From Ciona savignyi (Eukaryota > Chordata > Ascidiacea > Phlebobranchia > Cionidae): a stretch of DNA of 64,000 nt. The number at the start of each line of letters is the position of its first letter. Positions within the stretch are counted from its first letter, which is position 1. Both the position numbers and the translations under genes were made by a program. The DNA lies in contig CH002572.1 in the NCBI GenBank assembly GCA_000149265.1, forward strand, positions 1-64,000. Reading direction: 5' to 3'. Positions 28,901 to 34,271 of the stretch are shown piece after piece. The notes beneath the pieces were generated by a model. It did no database searches and was not told the DNA's origin. It saw only the letters and a program-made list of their open reading frames with translations.

Positions 28901-31900
28901 TTCTATGCCTAATTGATACGAGCGTTCGCAGCTTGGTTTTTAGTTCTAAAGGTTGTTGAATCGAAACAAGCTGGCTACTTTTTGGGCAAGGCACTTAGCG
29001 GACATGGCCTGAACCCAGCGGATTAATAGGTTCTACTGAAACTGAAGAAGCTTAATCATACAGAACACACTGCAATAGTTTCGATAAGCTGTTGGTGGAC
29101 GCAAGGTAATCTGGCGATTACCAGTATGAGAACAATGTTTTGCATATTCGCAAGGTAATCTGACGACTGCCCGTGTGATAATGCTGCCTTGCGTTTTCCC
29201 ATTCAAGTGGATAAAACATAAACATCATTCTTCCGCAAAGAATTTGCAAGAAAAACTTAACCAACATTTTCATTTCAGATATTGATCGTTTGTCCGTGAC
29301 ATCACAATCGGACAGTTTAAGTGGCAACACGAAGTTTCACACCGACGTTAATTACACACCAGTCAACAGTATGACGTATAACGACGTAACAAAGGAGAGC
29401 CCAAGAAGCAGGTAAGGCCATGATGGAGTGTGATTATACAGGTAGCGAAACAATATTAGACAAAAGCGGAAGGGTGTGAACAGTCGTGTGACCAAACGGT
29501 TAACCCTTTATGAAATGGTTATTGGTTAACCATTAAAACCAGGCCTTCAACGATACTTCGATAATCGCGAAAAAAGTATCGATAATCGCGGGTTACGTAT
29601 CGAGATAATCGCCATTATCGTTAGTATAGATGGGGAATTCCCACAATTTAAACTAAGCATCTTTACCAGATTAAAACGCATTTCTTGGAGACAATAAAAC
29701 TATAGTTTAGGAAAGGTCGGAAAAGACGGAAACTGGTAACTAAAATAAAATAAAGATTGGTGTGGTACGATTCCTGTTAGATTTTCTTCTTTTTTTTTAC
29801 TTTTTTCCTACTTTTAGTTTTTGCCCATAAAACTGTTATAATGAGTCCACCGTCAATTCGAAATTTAAAATTTCGGAATTTCGGTTAAAAATTTCCCACT
29901 CCGCAGTGAACGAAAAGAAGAGATAAAGGACCACAGCGACTCAAAATCCGACATTTCCTCTGAAGTAACTTCACCGACTATGCCGTCCAAATCGATTGTA
30001 TTTCATCACAATGTAGAATCGGAATATTCAGAACATATCGATTGTGGGGCGGATTCTGGAATCGAATGCAACGTTCCGAATGTCATCAGGTCAAACGTCA
30101 CTTCCCCTACGTCGGAACACGATCGGCCTGTCTCACTAGCGACGTCGAGCGGTAGTCACGAAGATGAATACCAGTCGTCAGAGGTCTCTGTCGCCTCGCA
30201 TGAGGAAGTCGAAACACCTGTGAAGGTGAGCAGTACAGCATGTGTGGCTGAATGGTTAGCGCGACCGATTCATATAAAAACGATCTTGAAAACAAGCACA
30301 TCGCGGGGTTGAAACGTAGCACTGTGAAAAAGTAAAAATAAGCTCGAACGGTCGTGTGACGAAATGGTTACTGCGACCGTTATACTACTTCTATGTTAAA
30401 AAGTTCTTCGGTTAAGGCCTATCAGAGATTTGAAACTTCGCACGGTATAAAAGTAAAGATAAACCATTTCTTTAAACTGTCAAAAATTGCTTGCAAAAAC
30501 GACAAAAATGTTGATTTAAGCACCTTTCAAGCTGCAATTGAGAGTAAAGACTCATCTTTAGACCCATTTTTTACAATGACGATTTAAAACACAAAACCTC
30601 TAATGTACAACCGCAGCAAGCCCCCCTAAACAAAATAATGCTATATTTTTGTACCTTTAGCAAGACCCTTAAAAAAACTTTATTCTGCAGCCCCAGCAAG
30701 CCCCCTACTCACCCAGAGTACACTCATTGGTGACCCCGAAAGGTTGGAGTCCAAGAACTTCATCATCTGTAACTCCGGTCAGCCCGAAGCGAAAGTTTAC
30801 TATCAAACCGGTAAGTTTTAATGTTTTAGGCAGAATTTTGAGAGTGTTAAGCAGTATTTCGAATCTTTTATACTCGATACAATTCAGGGCACATTTTAAC
30901 TAAATAAAACCACGATTTGTCCAAAATTAAATAATTAAAAAATAGTATTAATCTTGGATTACCTCGGAAAATTTGACGCCAAAAACAATGAAAATTATTT
31001 CATCACAGTTTGTCCCACTTTCTCCAACTACCACGTCGCCCAAACCAGTGGTTGAACCCATTGTGACGGAGACAAAGAAACCCGAAATCGTCACAAACGA
31101 TGACGTCAGCGAAAAATTCCAGTTTAATCAAGAGATTAAAGGAACGACAAATTATGAGGATTCCGTATCACCGACAACTGAAGAACCAGTGTATGCAGCA
31201 CCTACAAATGGTGACGTCACAGAAGTATTGTCGTCAAATGGTGACGTCACAGAAGTATTGTCGTCAAATGATGACGTCACAGAAGTATTGTCGTCAAATG
31301 ATGACGTCAAAGAAGTGATGTCGTCAAATGGTGACGTCACAGAAGTAATATCGTCAAAAGATGACGTCACCAACGACGAACCCCACCAATCAGATGACGT
31401 GGATCTTACTTTGGATCCAAAAATTCTCGAGCAGAACCCGCAAGGTTAGCATTACGCGACTACGATGCCGTTATGACGTAATAATAAATCGCCTGTCCGC
31501 AGCTTCAGTAAGTCACGTGACAGTGACGCGACAAAAGTCGGGGCCGTCGTTCGAAGTCGTGTCGAGCAAGAATCGACTTCAAACTATCATGGAACTCGAA
31601 TTGAAAGAAGCCGAGGTAAAAATTAGAGCTACCACTAATTTATTGCAGAAAGCGTTTTCTCGCTAGCGTATTAATTTCAGACAAATCAACACAATTGGTT
31701 TCCAAAGAAAATTGTTCCTACATAAATTGATTTGATTTTGAAACGTTTTTTTTTTTTTTTTTTTTATATATTCCTGCTATTTTCACCATATCACGCAAAA
31801 GTAACAATAATTTAAAGTTACCAGTAAGTAGCAATAATTTTAAGTTGCCCTAAACGAAATACTCTTACTTCCAGAAACGCGAGGAAGAATGGAAACAAAA

Positions 31901-32850
31901 GCAACTGGAAGCACTAAGCCAAAATCATGACGTCACAAATACAGTCGTTGCGTCACAAACTCCAACAAAACAACAAGTAGAACCACCCCCGACAAGTCCG
32001 AAGAAGATGTCTCCAGTTTTAACCAATGGAGGTAAGTTACTTTACTTGTAATGGTAACGATTTTTTTGTAGGTTAAACTTAGTTTACCTTATAAAACCAC
32101 TTCACCTCTCTTAGAATTGACTTTTAACATTGAAAATATACATATGCAATCGCCAGATCACCACGGACAACGTTCGTTGTGGTACTAGAGATATTGCAGT
32201 GTGTTTTATACTCCTATTAACCCTCTGGGTTCAGGCAGACTAGCCAGCGACCAGTTCTGACTCCAAAGTTTCCGAAAGGCGAAGGTCGCGCTAACCCACG
32301 GCTGCTTAAAATGAGATTAACACAAGCCAAACACACAAGCATTAGCAACCTTATTTTATCACCAAAATGAAATAACAAACCATTACAGAATCAACCACGG
32401 TCAAAAAACCAGCGCGGCTATCTTACGATTCAGATGATGTAACAACTAAAAAGATTGTGAACGCTTCGAGTTCAGAATACAAAAAGCACACGGTAGGTTT
32501 ACCTTCTTTGGTAGGTTTACACTTACCTTTTTTGCATTTCCGTAAAATATCTTCGAAGCGAAATTTGCCATTTACTATTTAAACAGATATTGCCTGTTTA
32601 TGTACATACGTTCTTTCCAAACAATACTGATAGTACCACCTGTTATTAGATTCTAAAAAGATTTTACTAAGTTACTAAGAACATATCAAATAACACGACC
32701 CTTTTTAATTACTCATTGGTAACTATTTGGGCTGGACTAACATTTTGCATCAAATGCACGCAGGTTGTTAAAGCTAATAGAGTGCCGCGCCGAAAGAGCA
32801 ATCTAGCAATGCGTTGGGAAGCGGGAAAATTTAACAACGACGACGAATAA
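372..32850 (+). CDS. AKAP2/MISP C-terminal-family-like protein, 19 exons, 5' partial
   Basis: Exons: 372-439, 4454-4554, 13891-13981, 14966-15298, 16762-17884, 19187-19324, 22069-22197, 23030-23132, 26003-26157, 27424-27564, 28551-28864, 29279-29411, 29907-30225, 30691-30810, 31009-31444, 31503-31615, 31875-32031, 32389-32492, 32764-32850 (stop TAA). All have AG/GT borders and the phases chain without a frameshift, giving about 1,388 codons in the window. The first visible exon starts in phase 2, so the start codon lies to the left. Family evidence is at the C-terminal end: ESFIDREIRESAERE, a second ELELKEAEKREEEW helix, and the terminal RRKSNLAMRWEAGKF. These resemble the I-x-REIR-x3-ERE and RRKS-LA-RWEAG motifs I know from PALM2-AKAP2 and MISP, which bind PKA regulatory subunits or actin. 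A cytoskeletal scaffold role is inference. An unseen phase-0 exon inside the 9.3-kb intron 2 cannot be excluded. Confidence 0.72.
827..2608 (-). CDS. ALG9: ALG9 alpha-1,2-mannosyltransferase (GT22 family), intronless
   Basis: Single uninterrupted 593-codon frame, close to the roughly 611 residues of human ALG9. The product is a multi-pass ER membrane enzyme that uses dolichol-phosphate-mannose to add two alpha-1,2 mannoses to the lipid-linked N-glycan precursor in the ER lumen. Diagnostic features: the acidic first-loop motif DCDETYNYWEPLHHLLYGEG near residues 65-85 and HKEERFLFPIYPL near 350-365, typical of the GT-C ALG9/ALG12/PIGB group. Many hydrophobic helices lie between them, and a soluble luminal tail ends KPKPLDS. 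The start at 2608 gives the full N-terminus; no other Met precedes the conserved region in frame. It lies antisense inside intron 440-4453 of the AKAP2/MISP-like gene. Having no introns is unusual for ALG9 and suggests retroposition or wholesale intron loss. The frame is intact, so it is probably functional. Confidence 0.93.
   Translation of the reverse strand: MKHRKGIYIKTAPQQKPGEEYVEDVKDRKVDSSKISEVWLPNSNTAFRLLMSANLCSALMNNITDCDETYNYWEPLHHLLYGEGFQTWEYSPAYAIRSWAYIYMHSMFTWAHFGFLNSNKLLVFYFIRMIFGLICTLCQVQFYEGVALRFGNNVARILLTFMVLSTGMFISATAFLPSTFCMFGTYLFMGLWLQGKLNYAILTVAASAILGWPFSAALGVPLAFDVLVRRQKFWFFTKWCLVAIATMLVPCFALDSYFYGKPVIASLNILFYNVFTEHGPDIYGTEPLSYYLINGFLNFNVAFILALATIVIVPLVEVIIMQKLKGYKPPVLLISFSIAPMYIWILIFFTRPHKEERFLFPIYPLICLSASITLATIQKLYGFFKLHKYLNVQWIAVVVLTAYGCISLSRSFVLFNAYHGSMELYPKLHNIADRADTSEKIIHICMGKEWHRFPSSFFLPQNFTLDFIESEFRGQLPAKFQAPGVNGTRIEPRHFNDENLEEKSRYVSLDSCHFIIDLNHGEKSRFEPIYSEDKKHWQVIKEVDYLIASKSNSRFHRAFYIPFYFNDRNVFGKYQLLQSKTNLLKRKPKPLDS
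2784..3163. mobile_element. MITE-like element, 380 bp, 18-bp inverted termini, 6-bp target duplication
   Basis: Left end TCCCGTATGGAAAGTACG and right end (reverse complement) TCCAGTATGGAAAGTACG match at 17 of 18 bases. Both sides are flanked by TAATAG (2778-2783 and 3164-3169). The interior is rich in the near-palindrome GTGTGCAC and its parts. It lies about 175 bp upstream of the ALG9 start codon. No coding capacity. Confidence 0.8.
4083..4395 (+). mobile_element. SINE-A copy, near full length
   Basis: Runs from the tRNA-like head (TCTGGTGGTTTAGTG) through CGCTAGCTAGTCGGC, the core CTTTGGGCAAGGCACTT, GGTGATCTGACGATTGC and GGGGATAAACATAAATA, to the tail TCTATCCTATTCTATCC. It ends about 60 bp before exon 4454-4554. 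Confidence 0.85.
6648..6960. mobile_element. Possible MITE
   Basis: Left end near GACCCGTAGATCTTAACC and right end (reverse complement) near GATCCGTAGATC...CTAACC look like imperfect inverted termini. The interior is AT-rich. The match is short and no clear target duplication was found. Confidence 0.35.
9701..9998 (-). mobile_element. SINE-A copy, full length
   Basis: Reads tail-to-head on the plus strand: AGGATAGGATATTCATG, GGGTTACCGGAGCTATTGCA, CCTTGCCCAAGGACACAACC, CTAGCTAGCGACC, CGCTAGACC. Confidence 0.88.
10164..10372. mobile_element. CCCTAA-interior MITE copy
   Basis: Imperfect inverted termini (GGGAAGCAGGGAAAGAG against a CCTACTTCCCTGTATCCC-type end) surround an interior with CCCTAACTCTAACCCC and repeated CCCTAACACC. 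Confidence 0.65.
10610..10905 (-). mobile_element. SINE-A copy, full length
   Basis: Same order of blocks as the copy at 9701-9998, including GGATAGGATATTCATG, GGGTTACCGGAGCTATTGCA and CTAGCTAGCGACC. Confidence 0.88.
13640..13826. mobile_element. CCCTAA-interior MITE copy (reverse orientation)
   Basis: Termini AAGGAGGAAAAGAGGG / CCCTCCTTTCATC and AACTGCACACTAAAA / TTTAGTAAGCAGTTT frame a diverged interior read as GGTTAG-like. Lies 65 bp before exon 13891-13981. Confidence 0.65.
14160..14505 (+). repeat. Tandem repeat, about 155-bp unit, two full copies and a partial
   Basis: GTTAGCTATAGCGTGCCACA (or a close variant) recurs at about 14166, 14326 and 14479, with shared downstream text including TGATTTCCCC, ACGTAAATCTAACCC and CCCGAATCCTAACACTGCCC. 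Intronic, non-coding. Confidence 0.65.
14966..17884 (+). CDS. Acidic low-complexity exons rich in Asp-Val-Thr, AKAP2/MISP-like gene
   Basis: Exon 14966-15298 (111 codons) and the unusually large exon 16762-17884 (about 374 codons). Both encode a Glu/Asp/Ser/Thr/Val-rich, probably disordered stretch with almost no hydrophobic core. Asp-Val-Thr, Thr-Ser-Gln and Asp-Val-Ile recur because the DNA word (T)GACGTCA(C) recurs in frame. Near 17590-17730 a short repeat of the EENVIDKE type runs for about six units (24-bp DNA period with drift). The basic PKPRRKHR near 15270-15293 breaks the acidic run and could be an SH3-binding or basic patch; that is inference. The 1,123-nt exon is far longer than its neighbours (68-436 nt). 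Confidence 0.82.
15299..16761. other. Intron without a supported gene
   Basis: Contains a CCCTAA-interior MITE (16483-16665) and several TGACGTCA or TGACGTA words (16196, 16387). Otherwise unique AT-rich sequence. The 71-codon frame at 15958-16173 has no family resemblance. Confidence 0.5.
16483..16665. mobile_element. CCCTAA-interior MITE copy
   Basis: AAAGGGAGGGAAAGCGGAAA at the left and CCTTCCCGCTTTCCCTCC at the right, with CTAACCCTAACTCTAGCCCC inside. Ends about 100 bp upstream of the large acidic exon. Confidence 0.75.
18593..18840 (-). mobile_element. SINE-A copy, internally shortened
   Basis: GGATAGGATACGATATTCATG through GGGTTACCGGAGCTATTGCA to CTAGCTAGCGACCAGTTTCG. Part of the core is missing. 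A second, more eroded fragment follows at about 18890-19035. Confidence 0.8.
19068..19172 (+). mobile_element. SINE-B copy (tRNA-derived, about 105 bp)
   Basis: AATGGTTAACGCGACCGATA at the head, CGGTCCAAGTAACGAGCCCA, B-box-like GGATTCGAAACTTGGCTCG, then an A-rich tail. Ends 15 bp before the acceptor of exon 19187-19324. A further partial copy follows at 19409-19492. Confidence 0.8.
19187..27564 (+). CDS. Central exons of the AKAP2/MISP-like gene
   Basis: Five exons: 19187-19324 (DATKWFGDAKPKDKVWLKPK), 22069-22197 (NPNYIPKWRPPEVKNWEETL), 23030-23132 (YEERRRQRIESSSLRSDSSV), 26003-26157 (HEVCPNSEVVVESNVHSRDA) and 27424-27564 (AVRQAKEQRERSESMSSVVS). The Trp/Pro/Lys-rich segment spanning the first two looks more ordered than the acidic stretch before it and may be a conserved motif I do not recognise. 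It is followed by an Arg/Glu helix and Ser-rich linkers. The acceptors at 19186 and 22068 are both embedded in the identical word TATGACGTCACAG. Confidence 0.78.
19548..19735. mobile_element. CCCTAA-interior MITE copy (reverse orientation)
   Basis: GGGAAAAGAGGGAAGGAGGT and CAGTTTCCCTCCTTCCCTCC ends. The interior reads as TTAGGGTTAG-like text, the complement of the other copies. Confidence 0.75.
19998..20690 (+). repeat. Tandem array of SINE-B copies
   Basis: Consecutive copies at about 20016-20125, 20139-20260, 20267-20385 and 20425-20527, then eroded ones to 20690, all in the same orientation. The first four are preceded by the same short linker (AATGGTTTACAA or close). The period is about 125 bp. 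Confidence 0.8.
21449..21650. mobile_element. CCCTAA-interior MITE copy, well preserved
   Basis: AAAGGAGGAAAGGAGGAAAA with TTGCACACTAAAAT at the left matches the reverse complement of ATTTTATTGTGCAGTTTCTC and TTCCTTCCTTCCCGC at the right. CTAACCCTAACTCCAACCCC lies inside. Confidence 0.78.
21832..21950 (+). mobile_element. SINE-B copy
   Basis: GGTCGAGTGGTCAAATGGTT, ATGCGACCGAT, then GGTTCGAAACTTACCCC and an A-rich tail. A minus-strand fragment of the same family lies just before it (about 21720-21775). Confidence 0.7.
22281..22392 (+). mobile_element. SINE-B copy
   Basis: GGTCGTGCGGCCGAATGGTT, AACGCGACCGATATATATAC, CATCATGGATTCGAAACTTA, A-rich tail. Inside the intron after exon 22069-22197. 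Confidence 0.85.
22478..22552 (+). repeat. 75-bp dispersed repeat shared with 27938-28005
   Basis: Both places read ACTTGAGATGGGGTCCACGC (with differences), then TCAACCAAGCGTT and GTGGTAGAACA. Family unknown. Confidence 0.7.
22676..22905 (-). mobile_element. SINE-A copy, shortened
   Basis: GGAATAGGATGGATATGTTT, ATCCCCGTGAATGGGAAAA, AGCTATTGCAGTGTTTTGTG, GGCCAAGGACACATCCG, CCCTTCGGCTGAAAGGC. The GGGTTACCGG box is deleted. Confidence 0.8.
23133..26002. other. 2.9-kb intron, no supported gene
   Basis: AT-rich, mostly unique. A diverged duplication of GTGTAGATTTAGCT occurs near 24325 and 24405. The frames at 23468-23731 and 24048-24230 have no exon support or recognisable family. Confidence 0.5.
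26440..26700 (+). mobile_element. SINE-A copy, degenerate
   Basis: GGTTGTAGATTCGAAACTGG, GTAGTCTGTATCTTGGGCAA, AATACCTCCGGTAACCCCAC and GGTAATCTGAGGATCGCC in the family order, with many changes. Confidence 0.65.
26999..27340. mobile_element. Two adjacent CCCTAA-interior MITE copies
   Basis: Copy one at about 26999-27170 and copy two at 27172-27340, nearly touching. The second has AAAGGGAGGGAAAGAGGAAA at its left, ACTGCACACTGAAAA next, CTATAACCCCAGCTCTAACA inside and TTCTTCCCTCTTTCC at the right. They end about 80 bp before exon 27424-27564. Confidence 0.72.
27581..27885 (+). repeat. Tandem repeat, about 132-bp unit, 2.3 copies
   Basis: GACCTTAAAATG (27581, 27714) and the related GACTTTGTAATGGCGG (27844) each start a unit with GTATCTTTTGCATTG and CCTGACGAATGTTCATTTGT. 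It sits 16 bp after the donor of exon 27424-27564; the 116-codon frame over it is a repeat artefact. Confidence 0.8.
28421..28528 (-). mobile_element. SINE-B copy
   Basis: Plus strand reads AGGTTTCGAATACCTGATGG, then GTCGCGTTAACCATTCGGCC, the reverse of the family head. Ends 23 bp before exon 28551-28864. Confidence 0.78.
28551..32850 (+). CDS. C-terminal exons of the AKAP2/MISP-like gene
   Basis: Nine exons: 28551-28864, 29279-29411, 29907-30225, 30691-30810, 31009-31444, 31503-31615, 31875-32031, 32389-32492 and 32764-32850. 28551-28864 has many Ser-Pro sites (SPSPRRTNS, VPKSPMRDP) and then the REIRESAERE helix. 30691-30810 is again Pro/Ser-rich (TPKGWSPRTS). 31009-31444 holds a 10-residue repeat (NGDVTEVLSS). 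31503-31615 plus 31875-32031 encode a split charged helix, ELELKEAE joined to KREEEWKQKQ. The last exon encodes RRKSNLAMRWEAGKF then NNDDE and TAA. The helices and the terminal RWEAG motif support the AKAP2/MISP family. The many Ser-Pro sites suggest proline-directed phosphorylation (inference). Confidence 0.8.
28935..29228 (+). mobile_element. SINE-A copy, diverged
   Basis: GGGCAAGGCACTTAGCGGAC, GCCTGAACCCAGCGGATTAA, then two versions of the AGGTAATCTG-CGATT box (29105, 29151) and CCCATTCAAGTGGATAAAAC. Confidence 0.75.
29698..29825. mobile_element. CCCTAA-type MITE copy, internally deleted
   Basis: Ends resemble the family (GGAAAAGACGGAAACTGGTA and TTTTTTCCTACTTTTAGTTT) but the CCCTAA interior is missing. 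Confidence 0.5.
30228..30455 (+). mobile_element. Two SINE-B copies in tandem
   Basis: First copy about 30228-30335 starts within a few bases of the donor of exon 29907-30225 (GTGAGCAGTACAGCATGTGT then GGCTGAATGGTTAGCGCGAC). Second copy about 30348-30455 (GGTCGTGTGACGAAATGGTT). Confidence 0.75.
31207..31372 (+). repeat. In-exon minisatellite, 30-bp unit, six copies
   Basis: Units begin at 31207, 31237, 31267, 31297, 31327 and 31357, each with GGTGACGTCACAGAAGTA or a near variant. In frame they encode NGDVTEVLSS and variants. Each carries one TGACGTCA word. The first two or three units are almost identical, pointing to recent expansion. Confidence 0.92.
32130..32310 (-). mobile_element. SINE-A fragment, degenerate
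   Basis: GCAATCGCCAGATCACCACG, AGATATTGCAGTGTGTTTTA, CTAGCCAGCGACCAGTTCTG and AAAGGCGAAGGTCGCG, with parts missing. Confidence 0.6.
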
Positions 32851-33057
32851 AGAAGGAATCTTACATTAAGATAACTTCGACAACCCAAAACTGCTGACGG
32901 ACGACTGTCATTGTTACGAAAACTGCGCCACAAGATATATTGTTGCGAAATACGCGTCGACACAAGCAGTATTGTTACGTGATCTTGTTCCATTGTGCAT
33001 TGTAAATAAGACTTGCATGTACAGTTGATAAACACTCCGCAACTTTTAGCTATGCGC

Positions 33058-33063
33058 AATAAA
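33058..33063 (+). terminator. Poly(A) signal of the AKAP2/MISP-like gene
   Basis: AATAAA about 208 bp after the stop codon at 32848-32850. It is the first canonical hexamer well placed downstream of that stop, so the 3' UTR would be about 230 bp. Confidence 0.6.
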
Positions 33064-33082
33064 GATACAACTATAATAGTTT

Positions 33083-34271
33083 TATACAGTTAATGTGTAT
33101 ATACCCAGGGGAAAAAGCTAGTTTTACTGCAGTGTCTTGAATTAGTTTTTATGTAGCAATGGAATATGCAAAAACTGTGTGAAGGTGGTGTTTTTAATTC
33201 AGCTACTTAATTACTAATAGTTAATGTAATGCCGAATAACTTATAAGAAAAGACAAATGGCATAGGCGTTAACTACAGGTTTTAAAAGTATATACTGTAT
33301 TGTGATATCTCGTAAAATTACATTGATAATTAAGCCGTCTAATTAAAACAACCTGGTCTGGGTAGTGTACTATACTCCGTACACCTTAGAGTCCAGCTTT
33401 AAACAACAAATTTAACACGTTAAATAAATAAAACAGTTTTAATTGCAACAAAACATTGCACATTGGCGAACTAAAAATAAGCGGATTATTGCAACGGCAT
33501 GGAGTCATTAAAACATTTGTAATAGGATCAGAAAGCGTTACAAAATTCTGAAAAAATATATATAACGAGTACAATAACAAAACTTCTTAAATTAAAATAA
33601 AGTGTCCAGATAAAGATTTTAAACTCATAAGTCCAACGTTCGGCTAGTTCATACGCCAGAACCTGGTTTAAATCGCGCATAAGTATGGTTGTCACTTCTG
33701 AGAATGCAAAGTTTAGGTCTCTGTTTTACTCTTGGGTACTTTTTAACATAACTTTTACGTTACTGGTGACTTATGTACCAAGGTGCGACCCAGCTCGCCG
33801 GTGGATGTCTGTTTTTCATTGTAGTAAGCAAGTCACCTTATGAGGATACCAACCCCGTTTGTCAGCACTCATGCTGTGTGTGGGTGTGATCTAAAAATAT
33901 GCAGACCGCTCGCCGGTAGTAACGATATTTTTACGAAAGTCTGTCGCGCAAATTCGTATCAGGTTGTATGGTCGTGTGGCCGAATGGTTAATCATTCATA
34001 AATCGACCTTATACAAAAAACGGTCCTGGTGATGAGCCCATTATGGGTTCGGAACCTGGCACGGTAAAAAATCGTATCAGGTTGTTAATAAATACGAAAA
34101 AAAACATTTTTAGTGTGAATTTTTTTAAATGGCGGTGAATATTAAGAAAATCTGTTGGTATTGGATTAATTATCCACAGTGATAGGACTAAAGCGTCATC
34201 AGGTTAAAAGTGTTTCTGAAAGTAAATTTTTCACTCATTGTAGATTCTCGAATTGTTTATTGGTTGTGACG
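33083..34271. other. Intergenic region between convergent genes
   Basis: Lies between the poly(A) signal of the AKAP2/MISP-like gene and the Tie stop codon. Contains a SINE-B copy (33967-34078: GGTCGTGTGGCCGAATGGTT then GGGTTCGGAACCTGGC) and unique AT-rich sequence. The Tie 3' UTR must fall here; I cannot place its poly(A) site. Confidence 0.6.
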
